From: Oscillospiraceae bacterium
GTDB lineage: Bacteria; Bacillota; Clostridia; Oscillospirales; Oscillospiraceae
Assembly (NCBI GenBank): GCA_022779345.1
Contig: JALFTG010000005.1
Location: 1 to 32,951 of the forward strand
Direction: 5' to 3'
DNA length: 32,951 nt
Shown: in pieces, positions 15,593 through 23,709 of the stretch
Numbering within the stretch: the first letter of the stretch is position 1
Layout of the letters: the number at the start of each line of letters is the position of its first letter
The notes under the pieces: generated by a model
Databases searched by the model: none
Seen by the model: only the letters and a program-made list of their open reading frames with translations
Told to the model about the DNA's origin: nothing
Made by a program: the position numbers and the translations under genes

Positions 15593-16855
15593 ATGGCAAA
15601 AAATGACGAAAAAGCACTCAGATGCTCGTTCTGCGGAAGGCCCCAGGCCCTGGTGGACCGGCTGATTGCCGGCAACGGGGTCTACATCTGCAATGAATGC
15701 GTGCGTCTGTGCATGGACATGATCCAGGAGGATCTGTATGACAGCGATGGGGGCCACGCACCGGAACTGGATCTGGATGCGGAGAACCTGCCCACGCCCA
15801 TGGAGATGAAGGCCCGGCTGGATGAGTACATCATCGGGCAGGAGGACGCGAAAATCACCCTGTCCGTAGCAGTCTATAACCACTATAAGCGCATCTTGTA
15901 CGGTGACAGCAGCGATGTGGAGCTGCAGAAGAGCAACATCCTGCTCATCGGACCCACCGGCTCCGGCAAGACCCTGTTCGCCCAGACCCTGGCGAAGATG
16001 CTGGATGTGCCCTTCGCCATCGCGGACGCCACCACCCTCACCGAGGCGGGCTATGTGGGCGAGGATGTGGAGAACATCCTGCTGAAGCTGCTGCAGGCCG
16101 CGGATTTTGATGTGGACCGGGCAGAGCGGGGCATCATTTACATCGACGAGCTGGATAAGATCGCCCGGAAGAGTGAAAATACCTCCATCACCCGGGATGT
16201 GTCCGGCGAGGGTGTGCAGCAGGCATTGCTGAAGCTCCTGGAGGGCACCGTGGCCAATGTCCCGCCCCAGGGCGGCAGAAAGCACCCCCAGCAGGAGTTC
16301 ATTCAGGTGGACACCACCAATATCCTGTTCATCTGCGGCGGCGCGTTTGACGGTCTGGAGAAGATCATCGAGCAGCGTCTGGACAAAAAGAGCATGGGCT
16401 TCGGCGCGGAGATCCGCAGCAAGAAGGAGCAGAATACCGGCGAAATCTTCGAGCATGTGCAGCAGCACGACCTGCTGAAGTTTGGCATCATCCCCGAGCT
16501 GATCGGCCGTCTGCCGGTGCTCACCAGCCTGAAGAGTCTGACCCGGGAGGACCTGATCCGGGTGCTCACGGAGCCGAAAAACGCCCTGACCAGGCAGTAC
16601 CAGGCCATGCTGGGCTATGACCATGTGGATCTGGTGTTTGAGGACGACGCCCTGGCGGCCATTGCCGACAAGGCCATCGCCATGAACATCGGCGCCCGGG
16701 GTCTGCGGAGCGTCATGGAAAAGCTCATGCGGGACATCATGTACACCGTTCCCTCGGATAAGTCCATCCGGAAGGTGATCGTCACGAAGGAATGTGTGGA
16801 GCAGGGCGGGGCGCCGGAGATTGTCCGGGAGACTCAGCCTGCAACCAATCAGTAA
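15593..16855 (+). CDS. clpX: ATP-dependent Clp protease ATP-binding subunit ClpX
   Basis: A 420-residue AAA+ unfoldase that feeds substrates to ClpP. Visible: the N-terminal zinc-binding domain (Cys11, Cys14, Cys33, Cys36), Walker A GPTGSGKT (120-127), the [11 protein letters not shown] pore-loop region, Walker [11 protein letters not shown] (181-190) and the sensor-2 arginine region GARGLRS. ATG 15593 is preceded by GAGGAG; an in-frame extension into the clpP-clpX gap lacks support. It is followed by a hairpin and then lon. Confidence 0.98.
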   Translation: MAKNDEKALRCSFCGRPQALVDRLIAGNGVYICNECVRLCMDMIQEDLYDSDGGHAPELDLDAENLPTPMEMKARLDEYIIGQEDAKITLSVAVYNHYKRILYGDSSDVELQKSNILLIGPTGSGKTLFAQTLAKMLDVPFAIADATTLTEAGYVGEDVENILLKLLQAADFDVDRAERGIIYIDELDKIARKSENTSITRDVSGEGVQQALLKLLEGTVANVPPQGGRKHPQQEFIQVDTTNILFICGGAFDGLEKIIEQRLDKKSMGFGAEIRSKKEQNTGEIFEHVQQHDLLKFGIIPELIGRLPVLTSLKSLTREDLIRVLTEPKNALTRQYQAMLGYDHVDLVFEDDALAAIADKAIAMNIGARGLRSVMEKLMRDIMYTVPSDKSIRKVIVTKECVEQGGAPEIVRETQPATNQ

Positions 16856-16884
16856 AACGGCGAAAGCCCTTTTCAGTAATGAAC

Positions 16885-16918
16885 GGGACGGGGCGAAGCT
16901 CCGTCCCATTTCTGTTTT
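16885..16918 (+). terminator. Terminator or attenuator between clpX and lon
   Basis: GGGACGG (16885-16891) pairs with CCGTCCC (16901-16907) in an 8-bp GC-rich stem, followed by ATTTCTGTTTT. It lies 30 bases after the clpX stop and 24 before the lon start; read-through may supply lon. Confidence 0.65.
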
Positions 16919-16941
16919 CCCAAGGAGGGAATCGTATTTTT

Positions 16942-19353
16942 ATGGAAGAATTTGAGTTCACCGCCGAAAAACGGATGCCGGTGCTGCCCATCCGGGGCAT
17001 CTCCGTGTTTCCCGGCACCATGCTGACCTTTGATGTGGAGCGCCCCATGTCCAAGGCAGCCCTCCATGTGGCCATGAACGACGATCAGATCATTTTCCTG
17101 ACCGCCCAGAAGGATGCGTCCGTGGAGTCTCCCAAGGAGCAGGACCTGTATCAGGTGGGCACAGTGTGCCGGATCAAACAGCTGCTTCGAACCCCCGGGA
17201 CGAAAACCGTCCGGGTGCTGGTGGATGGTCTGGCCCGGGGTCGGGTGCGTCGGATGACCAAGCGCACCGCCTGCTATTTCGCGGATGTGGAACCCATTGA
17301 GGACGCTGCCGAGGAGAATCCCATTCTGGCTGAAGCCCTGCTGCGCCGGTGCGCCGCGCTGTTCACGGAGTATGCGGAAGTGACCAATTCCGTGTCCCAG
17401 GAGAGCTTTCTGTTTGTGGCCACCTGCCAGGAACCTGCCAGCGTGGCGGATGTGATTGCCCAGAGCATCTACCTGAAGCCGGAGGAAAAGCAGTCCCTGC
17501 TGGAGGAGACCATGCCCTCCCGGCGGCTGCAGCTGCTTGCGGACCTGCTGGACCGGGAAGTGCAGATTGCCCGGCTGGAGCAGACCATCGGCAACGCCAC
17601 CCAGGAGCGGATGAACCGCTCCCAGCGGGAGTTCTACCTCCGGGAACAGATGCGGGCCATTCAGGCGGAGCTGGGGGAGAGCGAGTACGGCGACGATGAG
17701 GAGCTGAGCGAATACCGGAGAAAGATCCGGGAACTGAAGCTGGCTCCGGAGATCGAGGAGAAGCTGCTGAAGGAGGTCAATCGCCTGGCCAAACAGCCCA
17801 TGGGCTCTTCCGAAGGCAGCGTGATCCGCAACTATCTGGATGTGTGTCTGGAACTGCCCTGGAATCAGGTGAGCGAGGAGACCCTGGATATTGCCCAGGC
17901 CCGGAAAATCCTGGACGAGGACCATTACGGTCTGGAAAAAGTGAAGGAGCGGGTCATCGAATTCCTGGCTGTGCGCCAGCTGGCACCGGATATGAAGGGC
18001 GGCGTGCTGTGCCTGGTAGGCCCTCCGGGCACCGGCAAGACCAGCATCGCCATGAGCGTGGCCCGGGCCATGAACCGGAAGCTGTGCCGGGTGTCCCTGG
18101 GCGGCGTCCACGATGAGGCGGAGATCCGGGGTCACCGCAAGACCTATATCGGCTCCATGCCCGGCCGGATTATCACCGGGATGCAGCAGGCGGGGACCAT
18201 GAACCCCGTCATGGTGCTGGATGAGATTGACAAAGTGGGCGCCGACTACAAGGGCGATCCCTCCGCGGCCCTGCTGGAGGTTTTTGACTACGAACAGAAC
18301 AGCCAGTTCCGGGACAATTTCCTGGAGATTCCCTTTGACCTGTCCCAGGTCCTGTTTATCACTACCGCCAACACCCTGGACACTGTGCCCCGGCCTCTCC
18401 GGGACCGGATGGAGATCATCGAGCTGTCCAGCTATACCGACGAGGAAAAACTGCACATTGCCCGGGATCATCTCCTGCCCAAGCAGCGGAAAAAGCACGG
18501 CCTGAAGGCCAGCCAGCTGAAGGTGTCCGACGACGCCATCCGGGAGATCATCGCCCTGTATACCCGGGAGTCCGGCGTGCGTGTGCTGGAGCGGAATCTG
18601 GCGGCCATCTGCCGGAAGACCGCGGCCCGCATTGCCGAGGGCAGCTGCAAGTCCGTGACCGTCCGTGCCGGCGGTCTGGAGAAATACCTGGGCGTGCCCC
18701 GGTACAGCAAGGACCTGCTCTATCCCAGGGACGAGGTGGGTCTCGTCCGTGGCCTGGCCTGGACCAGCGTGGGCGGCGAAGTGCTGGATGTGGAGGTCAG
18801 CGTGGTGGAAGGCACCGGCAAGCTGGAGCTCACCGGCAACCTGGGAGATGTGATGAAGGAATCCGCCCGGGCCGCCATGACCTATATCCGCAGCCGGGCC
18901 GATCTGCTGGGCCTGGACCCGGATTTCTACAAGACCAAAGATGTGCACATCCATTTCCCGGAAGGCGCCGTGCCCAAGGACGGCCCCTCTGCCGGCATCA
19001 CCATCTGCATCGCCCTGATCTCCGCCCTGACGGGCATCCCGGTCCATCGGGATGTGGCCATGACCGGTGAGATCACCCTCCGGGGCCGGATTCTGCCCAT
19101 CGGCGGGCTGAAGGAAAAGACCATGGCCGCCATGCGCTCCGGCGTCAGCACCGTGATCATCCCCGCCGAGAACGAGAAGGATCTGGAAGAGATCGACCCG
19201 GATGTGCGCCGGGCACTGAAATTCGTGACCACGGATCATGTGGACCACATTCTGGATGTGGCCCTGTGCGCCATGCCCGCCGGACACAAAAAGCCGGAGA
19301 GCGCCGCACCCAAAAGCAAGCGCAAGGGCAAGAGCGTGGCTGTGAGCCAGTAA
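16942..19353 (+). CDS. lon: ATP-dependent protease Lon
   Basis: An 803-residue Lon protease that degrades misfolded and regulatory proteins. Domains in order: N-terminal substrate-binding LAN domain (about 12-200, starting MPVLPIRGISVFPGT), a coiled-coil segment with the AQRE-type motif QREFYLREQM, the AAA+ module with Walker A GPPGTGKT (360-367) and Walker B VMVLDEIDK, and the C-terminal protease domain with the Ser683 (DGPSAGI)/Lys726 (GLKEK) dyad. ATG 16942 has AAGGAGGG about 12 bases upstream. The C-terminus ends in a basic KSKRKGK tail. Gene order lon-engB is conserved. Confidence 0.98.
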   Translation: MEEFEFTAEKRMPVLPIRGISVFPGTMLTFDVERPMSKAALHVAMNDDQIIFLTAQKDASVESPKEQDLYQVGTVCRIKQLLRTPGTKTVRVLVDGLARGRVRRMTKRTACYFADVEPIEDAAEENPILAEALLRRCAALFTEYAEVTNSVSQESFLFVATCQEPASVADVIAQSIYLKPEEKQSLLEETMPSRRLQLLADLLDREVQIARLEQTIGNATQERMNRSQREFYLREQMRAIQAELGESEYGDDEELSEYRRKIRELKLAPEIEEKLLKEVNRLAKQPMGSSEGSVIRNYLDVCLELPWNQVSEETLDIAQARKILDEDHYGLEKVKERVIEFLAVRQLAPDMKGGVLCLVGPPGTGKTSIAMSVARAMNRKLCRVSLGGVHDEAEIRGHRKTYIGSMPGRIITGMQQAGTMNPVMVLDEIDKVGADYKGDPSAALLEVFDYEQNSQFRDNFLEIPFDLSQVLFITTANTLDTVPRPLRDRMEIIELSSYTDEEKLHIARDHLLPKQRKKHGLKASQLKVSDDAIREIIALYTRESGVRVLERNLAAICRKTAARIAEGSCKSVTVRAGGLEKYLGVPRYSKDLLYPRDEVGLVRGLAWTSVGGEVLDVEVSVVEGTGKLELTGNLGDVMKESARAAMTYIRSRADLLGLDPDFYKTKDVHIHFPEGAVPKDGPSAGITICIALISALTGIPVHRDVAMTGEITLRGRILPIGGLKEKTMAAMRSGVSTVIIPAENEKDLEEIDPDVRRALKFVTTDHVDHILDVALCAMPAGHKKPESAAPKSKRKGKSVAVSQ

Positions 19354-19365
19354 AAGGAGGACACA

Positions 19366-19953
19366 ATGGCAGACTGGAACCTGCATAACGCCGCGTTCCG
19401 CAAGAGCGTGGTCTCCCGAAAGGACTTTATGACCGACCGGCCCGCCATCGTGTTTGCCGGAAAGTCCAATGTGGGCAAGTCCTCGGTGATCAACCGGCTG
19501 CTGAACCGGAAGAACTTTGCCCGGGTGGGCAACACCCCCGGCAAGACCGTCCACATCAACTATTTTGACATCGACGGCAAGGTCTATTTCGTGGACCTGC
19601 CCGGCTATGGATACGCCAATGTGGCCAAGGCGGAGCGGGATCGCTGGGGTGCCCTCATGGAGCAGTTCTTTGCCGCCCCCGGCGCCATCACTCTGGGCAT
19701 CCAGATCGTGGACGCCCGGCACAAGCCCACGGCGGACGATGTGACCATGGCCCGGTGGTTTCTGGATACCGGCTGCCCCATGATTGTGGTGGCCAACAAG
19801 ATGGACAAGCTGAAAAAAAGCGAGTATGAACCCAATGTCCGGTGCATCCGGGAGACCCTGGAACTGCCGGAGGATACCCCCGTCCTCCTGTTCTCCGCAG
19901 AAAAGGGAACCGGCCGGGATGAGCTCCTGGCTCTGATCCAGAGCCGGATCTGA
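19366..19953 (+). CDS. engB: Ribosome biogenesis GTP-binding protein EngB (YsxC)
   Basis: A 195-residue P-loop GTPase involved in 50S subunit assembly. Motifs: G1 GKSNVGKSS (32-40), G2 threonine in NTPGKTVHINYF, G3 DLPGYGYA, G4 NKMD and G5 SAEKGTG. AAAGGAGG lies 5-6 bases upstream of ATG 19366 and the gene starts 12 bases after lon, so it is co-transcribed with it, as in B. subtilis (lonA-ysxC). A strong terminator follows. Confidence 0.97.
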   Translation: MADWNLHNAAFRKSVVSRKDFMTDRPAIVFAGKSNVGKSSVINRLLNRKNFARVGNTPGKTVHINYFDIDGKVYFVDLPGYGYANVAKAERDRWGALMEQFFAAPGAITLGIQIVDARHKPTADDVTMARWFLDTGCPMIVVANKMDKLKKSEYEPNVRCIRETLELPEDTPVLLFSAEKGTGRDELLALIQSRI

Positions 19954-19965
19954 ACAAGAGAAACA

Positions 19966-20005
19966 GCCCCCGCATTGCCTTCTCCGGCGGTGCGGGGGCG
20001 TTTTT
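19966..20005 (+). terminator. Rho-independent terminator after engB
   Basis: A 9-bp stem GCCCCCGCA (19966-19974) with TGCGGGGGC (19991-19999), extended by inner pairing, is followed by GTTTTTG. It begins 12 bases after the engB stop and ends the tig-to-engB region. Confidence 0.9.
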
Positions 20006-20033
20006 GTTCCGGCATGAAAACTGAAAAAGAAAT

Positions 20034-20087
20034 ATTGACCACCTGGTCGGTTTATGCTATAATCGCAAAACAGACCGGGTGGTCAAT
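20034..20087 (+). promoter_or_regulatory. tetR promoter with two TetR-type operators
   Basis: A sigma-A promoter TTGACC (20035-20040), 17-base spacer, TATAAT (20058-20063) is bracketed by two dyads: GACCACCTGGTC (20037-20048) overlapping the -35 box and GACCGGGTGGTC (20073-20084) just after the -10 box. The outer halves ATTGACCACC (20034-20043) and GGTGGTCAAT (20078-20087) are perfect inverted repeats. GACC-n-GGTC dyads are typical TetR-family operators; autoregulation by the following gene is inferred. Confidence 0.82.
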
Positions 20088-20103
20088 TATTTTGGAGGCA
20101 GAC

Positions 20104-20721
20104 ATGAAACGGGAAGAAAAAAATCAACTGACCCGGCGGCGGATTCTGGACAGCGCCCTGACCGAGTTTTCCAGACAGGGATACGGCGCCAGTTCCATCA
20201 ATCAGATTTGCGCGGCGCCGGATCTCTCCAAAGGGATCATTTACCATTACTTTGATACGAAAGACGATCTGTTTCTCGCCTGTGTGGAGGAATGCTTTGA
20301 CCGGCTGACCGCGTACCTGTCCGGGGAGATGCAGTCGGAGCAGGGGAGCACTGAGGAACAGCTGGAGCACTATTTCACCGCCCGTACGGCTTTTTTCCGG
20401 GCCAATCCGGTGTATCAGCGGATTTTCTGCGAGGCAGTCATCACGCCACCGGCCAATCTGACAGAGGAGATCCGGGCCCGGAAACAGGCCTATGACGCAC
20501 TGAATATTCAGATTCTGCAGCACCTGCTGGCACCGGTTTCCCTCCGGGCGGACCTGACCATGGGGGAGGTCATCGAACTGTTCCGGCAGTTCCAGGATTT
20601 TATTAACAGCCGGCAGCCAACGGCGGAAATGAGCCCGGCGGAATTTGAAGCCAGAGAACATCTGTGTCGGAGGACGCTGAATGTCCTGCTTTACGGTGTG
20701 ATTGAAAGGGAGGAACACTGA
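20104..20721 (+). CDS. TetR/AcrR family transcriptional regulator
   Basis: A 205-residue repressor-type protein. The N-terminal helix-turn-helix is clear: RRRILDSALTEFSRQGYGAS, then INQICAAPDLSKGIIYHYF with the YHYFxxKDDL signature (about 46-57). The rest is an alpha-helical ligand-binding domain that I cannot assign to a ligand. GGAGG lies 7-8 bases before ATG 20104. It is separated from the MATE gene by a single base, and the promoter carries two matching operators. The simplest model is a repressor of itself and of the efflux gene, relieved by an efflux substrate. Confidence 0.93.
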   Translation: MKREEKNQLTRRRILDSALTEFSRQGYGASSINQICAAPDLSKGIIYHYFDTKDDLFLACVEECFDRLTAYLSGEMQSEQGSTEEQLEHYFTARTAFFRANPVYQRIFCEAVITPPANLTEEIRARKQAYDALNIQILQHLLAPVSLRADLTMGEVIELFRQFQDFINSRQPTAEMSPAEFEAREHLCRRTLNVLLYGVIEREEH

Positions 20722-20722
20722 A

Positions 20723-21544
20723 ATGGCTGAAAAACAGGCGGAAACCCAGTCTGTTCTGGGGGAGATGCGCCCCGCGAAAGCGATTATCAAACTGGCCGTT
20801 CCGGCCACGCTGGCCCTGCTGGCCAAGGCGGTCTACAATCTGGTGGACACGGCCTATATCGGGATGCTGGATTCCGATATTGCCCTGACGGCGGTGGGCG
20901 TCACAGTGCCGCTGCTGCTGATCATGGTGTCCATTGAGAATATCTTTGCCGCCGGTGCCGGAGTTCTGGCCGGGCGTCAGTTGGGGGCGAAAGACGAGGA
21001 AGGCGCCAGCCGGACGGTGACCACCATCATCGGGCTTTCCGTGGTGCTGGGTATTCTGCTGTGCGTGGGCGGAATCGTTTTCATGGACCCGATCATGCGG
21101 GCTTTCGGCGCAAAGGACGAGGACCGGTTCCATGAATCCGTCCGCTTTGCTCTGAAAGGCGCCCTGGTGCTGACGGTGCTGGTGGCGGCGGTGTATATCC
21201 TCCTGTCCCGGCCGCTGATTCTGGCGTTCAACCGGAACCCGGTGATCGTGGATTTCGGAAGAAAGCTGCTGATCTCCCAGATGGTCCTGTATCCGGCCTT
21301 CGGCCTGTGCTACATGATGACCATCACCTATCAGACCATCGGTGCATCCCGGTACGGCCTGTTTCTGTCGGTGATCCGTCAGGGCCTGTTCTATGTGCCG
21401 TTCATCCTGACGCTGCCCTGGTTCCTGGGTGTCACGGGCATCTATTTCTCCCAGCCCGCCGCGGATATCCTCACGGTGATCGTGTGCCTTCTGTCCGTAA
21501 AATCCATGAAATCCATCGCCTCCCGGAACATGGGGGCGGAATGA
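20723..21544 (+). CDS. MATE family efflux protein with large internal deletion
   Basis: Only 273 residues against about 450 for the family. Residues 15-130 match the MATE N-terminus (KLAVPATLALLAKAVYNLVD and the ALTAVGVTVP and AGVLAGRQLGAKDEE segments, TM1-3). Residues about 129-270 match the end of the family, from the YNFGA loop before TM9-10 to TM12 (SLLRQ-type motif seen as SVIRQGLFYVPF; ISDIL-type seen as AADIL). The middle, about 175 residues with TM4 to TM8, is missing. The junction is at FGAKDED (128-134), where GAKDE repeats the earlier GAKDEE (88-93). The frame is open throughout, so this is an in-frame deletion. It could be a non-functional remnant or a reduced transporter. It follows tetR by one base. 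Confidence 0.85.
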   Translation: MAEKQAETQSVLGEMRPAKAIIKLAVPATLALLAKAVYNLVDTAYIGMLDSDIALTAVGVTVPLLLIMVSIENIFAAGAGVLAGRQLGAKDEEGASRTVTTIIGLSVVLGILLCVGGIVFMDPIMRAFGAKDEDRFHESVRFALKGALVLTVLVAAVYILLSRPLILAFNRNPVIVDFGRKLLISQMVLYPAFGLCYMMTITYQTIGASRYGLFLSVIRQGLFYVPFILTLPWFLGVTGIYFSQPAADILTVIVCLLSVKSMKSIASRNMGAE

Positions 21545-21550
21545 TTTTCG

Positions 21551-21578
21551 AATGTTTAACTCTATAGAGTTAAACATT
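21551..21578. promoter_or_regulatory. Perfect 28-bp palindrome, candidate operator
   Basis: AATGTTTAACTCTA is followed directly by its exact reverse complement. It begins 6 bases after the MATE stop and ends 45 bases before the first XRE gene. It is AT-rich against a GC-rich background and has no following T tract, so an operator for a dimeric regulator is more likely than a terminator. Confidence 0.65.
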
Positions 21579-21623
21579 GCAAGAAAAATTCTGTAACCTC
21601 ACAGAAAAGGTGAGGTGTATCAA

Positions 21624-21866
21624 ATGAGAACAGGAGAAGCGGTGGCGAAGCGGATTCTGGAACTGTGCGAGGAACGGGGTATTACCGTGAACAGACTGTG
21701 CACCATCAGCGGCGTCACGCAGTCCACGGTGAACAATATTATCAGCGGGCGGAATCAGACTGTGACGCTTTCGACCGTCAAAAAACTCTTCGACGGTCTG
21801 GAGATCACCATTCAGGACTTTTTCGCATCCGACCTGTTCCGGGATCTGGAGCAGGAAATTCAATGA
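21624..21866 (+). CDS. Small XRE-family HTH regulator (first of pair)
   Basis: An 80-residue protein that is almost entirely a Cro/C1-type helix-turn-helix: AVAKRILELCEERGITVNRL, then CTISGVTQSTVNNIISGRNQ and TVTLSTVKKLFDGLEITIQDFF. The form with LS.S.(T)VNNIL.G and T.TL.KI...L.(I)T..EFF is the common single-domain XRE type. ATG 21624 follows GAGGTG. It overlaps the next XRE gene by 4 bases and lies behind a palindrome that could be its operator. Target genes are unknown. Confidence 0.88.
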   Translation: MRTGEAVAKRILELCEERGITVNRLCTISGVTQSTVNNIISGRNQTVTLSTVKKLFDGLEITIQDFFASDLFRDLEQEIQ

Positions 21867-22090
21867 TAACGGAGTATGAAAAGCGGCTGGGACAGAATCT
21901 CAGAGATATCCGCATCCGTCAGGGCCTGACGCAGGAGGAAGTGTCCGCCCGCCTTCAGATCCGGGGCTGTGATGTGACCCGAAGTGCCCTCGCGAAGATC
22001 GAGGCGGGACAGCGGCACCTGTATCCTCAGGAACTGAAGGCCCTGCGGGAGACTTTCCGCGTAACCTATGAAGAAATACTTGAGCACTGA
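21863..22090 (+). CDS. Small XRE-family HTH regulator (second of pair)
   Basis: A 75-residue single-domain HTH protein: LGQNLRDIRIRQGLTQEEVS, ARLQIRGCDVTRSALAKIEA, then GQRHLYPQELKALRETFRVTYEEIL. The GLTQEEVSARLQ and RSALAKIEAGQR helices form the HTH. It begins ATGA over the upstream stop, so the two regulators are translationally coupled and are not close duplicates of each other. A terminator follows directly. No target or partner is evident. Confidence 0.87.
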   Translation: MITEYEKRLGQNLRDIRIRQGLTQEEVSARLQIRGCDVTRSALAKIEAGQRHLYPQELKALRETFRVTYEEILEH

Positions 22091-22093
22091 TAT

Positions 22094-22134
22094 GCGGCGC
22101 TGTGGGAAAGTCCCATGGTGCCGCTCTTGTATTT
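22094..22134 (+). terminator. Terminator after the XRE pair
   Basis: A 14-bp stem with three G-T wobbles (GCGGCGCTGTGGGA at 22094-22107, TCCCATGGTGCCGC at 22111-22124) is followed by TCTTGTATTT. It starts 3 bases after the stop. Confidence 0.75.
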
Positions 22135-22155
22135 CCGGAAAAATCCTGATATAAT
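22127..22155 (+). promoter_or_regulatory. Sigma-A promoter of the M50-scpAB operon
   Basis: TTGTAT (22127-22132), a 17-base spacer and TATAAT (22150-22155) precede the M50 gene by about 30 bases. It overlaps the T tract of the previous terminator. Confidence 0.72.
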
Positions 22156-22185
22156 AAACTATTCAAACAATTTCTGAGCATTGAG

Positions 22186-22875
22186 GTGATCCCAACGGGC
22201 AGCTTCCGCACGATCTGGCAGGGACTGGACTGGTCCTACCTGACGGATATTCTCATTTATGTCATTCCCGCGCTGCTTTGCATCACGATCCACGAGACCT
22301 GTCACGGTCTGGTGGCTTACAAACTGGGCGACCCCACGGCAAAAAATGCCGGACGGCTGAGCCTGAATCCCATCCGGCATATCGACTGGGTGGGCCTTGC
22401 CATGATGGTGGTGTTCCACTTCGGCTGGGCCAAACCCGTGCCCGTGGACATGCGGAACTTCAAAAATCCCCGGCGGGGCATGGCTGTCACAGCCCTGGCC
22501 GGACCGGTGTCCAACCTGCTGCTGGCCATCGTGGCCCTGGCGCTGTACGGGATTCTGTACTATCCCCTGCTGATGCTGGGGGAGGCGGGCTATTTCCTGA
22601 TCCGCCTGCTGGTGACCACCGCCTATCTGAGCACGGCTCTGGCGGTGTTCAATCTGATCCCCATTTCCCCCCTGGACGGGAGCAAGGTGCTGTATTCCTT
22701 CCTGTCCGATGAGGCCTACTACAAGCTCATGCGCTATGAGCGGTACGGCATGATCCTGATGATCATTCTGGTGGCCACCGGAATCCTGGGCACGCCGCTG
22801 TCCCATGTGACGGAGCGGGTATTCGATGTGCTGACCAATGTGGCCGACTGGACGAACGCGCTGATCTGGGGGTAA
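22186..22875 (+). CDS. Site-2 protease family (M50) membrane protein
   Basis: A 229-residue polytopic membrane metalloprotease with HETCH at 36-40 (HExxH) and NLIPISPLDG at 156-165 (zinc ligand Asp164), plus the NPIRHIDWVG and GWAKPVPVD segments typical of the Rip/YwhC-like group. Substrates are unknown. The start is uncertain: GTG 22186 is the best in-frame codon, but TTGAGGTGATC around it looks like a Shine-Dalgarno sequence and no conventional start follows closely. In Clostridia this gene usually precedes scpA-scpB, as here; it is distinct from the SpoIVFB-like protein at 3732. Confidence 0.9.
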   Translation: MIPTGSFRTIWQGLDWSYLTDILIYVIPALLCITIHETCHGLVAYKLGDPTAKNAGRLSLNPIRHIDWVGLAMMVVFHFGWAKPVPVDMRNFKNPRRGMAVTALAGPVSNLLLAIVALALYGILYYPLLMLGEAGYFLIRLLVTTAYLSTALAVFNLIPISPLDGSKVLYSFLSDEAYYKLMRYERYGMILMIILVATGILGTPLSHVTERVFDVLTNVADWTNALIWG

Positions 22876-22880
22876 GAGCA

Positions 22881-23681
22881 ATGAATGATCCCACTTACCG
22901 TCTGGAAGGCGTGGTGAAGGACAAGTCCGGGGAATCGGACTTTGAAGGCCCCCTGAGCCTGATTCTGATGCTCCTGTCCAAAAACAAAATCGCCATCCGG
23001 GACATCAATATTTCCGACATTCTGGACCAGTATCTGGCCTATCTGGACACCATGCAGGCCATGGACCTGGAGGTGGCCAGCGAGTTTATCCAGATGGCCT
23101 CCCATCTGCTGTATATCAAAACAAAAATGCTGCTGAATCTGGATGACGGGGAAGTGTCCGAGCTGGAACAGCTCATCGCCTCCCTGGAGCAGCTGCAATG
23201 CAAATCCGTCCTGTCCCAGATTCAGGCGGTGATCCCGGCCATGAGCGCCATGGCCGAGCAGGGCGGACGGCAGTTCGCCCGGTATCCCGAGCCGCTGCCA
23301 CAGCTGCCGAAACCGGCATATGAATATCACCATGACCCGGAGGAGCTGATGGCGTCCCTGCTGCTGGTTCTGCTCCGGGAACGGCCGAAGGCGGAGCCGG
23401 ATATTCTCCGGACCATCGCCCCAAAGCGCATCATCCGCAGCGTGAAGCAGAAGAGCCGGGTCATTCTGGAACAGCTCCGGGACGGGGATCTGTCCCTGCT
23501 GGAGATTCTCCGGGACTGCGAGGACAAGTCCGACATGATCACGGCCTTTCTGTCGGTTCTGGAACTGTGCAGCATGGGCAGCGTCCTGATCACACCGGCA
23601 GAGGACGGCTATCTGGTCAGTTTTGCCGGCGGGAATGTGGAAGAGATCGTGGAGTCCATTTCTGCCGAGGCGGACGCATGA
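22881..23681 (+). CDS. scpA: Segregation and condensation protein A
   Basis: A 266-residue kleisin subunit of the SMC-ScpA-ScpB chromosome condensin. The N-terminal part has the family pattern FEGPLSLILMLLSKNKIAIRDINISDI, followed by ASEFIQMASHLLYIKTKMLL, the SMC-neck-binding helices; the C-terminal winged helix ends with VISFxG-like residues (YLVSFAGGNVEEIV). ATG 22881 starts 5 bases after the M50 gene. It is encoded directly ahead of scpB, its complex partner. Confidence 0.95.
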   Translation: MNDPTYRLEGVVKDKSGESDFEGPLSLILMLLSKNKIAIRDINISDILDQYLAYLDTMQAMDLEVASEFIQMASHLLYIKTKMLLNLDDGEVSELEQLIASLEQLQCKSVLSQIQAVIPAMSAMAEQGGRQFARYPEPLPQLPKPAYEYHHDPEELMASLLLVLLRERPKAEPDILRTIAPKRIIRSVKQKSRVILEQLRDGDLSLLEILRDCEDKSDMITAFLSVLELCSMGSVLITPAEDGYLVSFAGGNVEEIVESISAEADA

Positions 23682-23709
23682 AATCCCTTTGAAAAGGAAC
23701 GATAAGAGT

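Noticed and set aside
16873..19722. A 949-codon open frame antisense to lon and engB
   Set aside because: It mirrors the codon structure of strongly supported genes on the plus strand, is rich in His/Gln/Gly as usual for antisense frames in GC-rich DNA, and has no ribosome-binding site or known motif.
20723..21544. Frameshift or sequencing error as explanation for the short MATE gene
   Set aside because: A simple indel would leave the missing 175 residues in another frame; here the central DNA is absent and both parts join in the same frame. An assembly collapse remains possible and is listed as a check.
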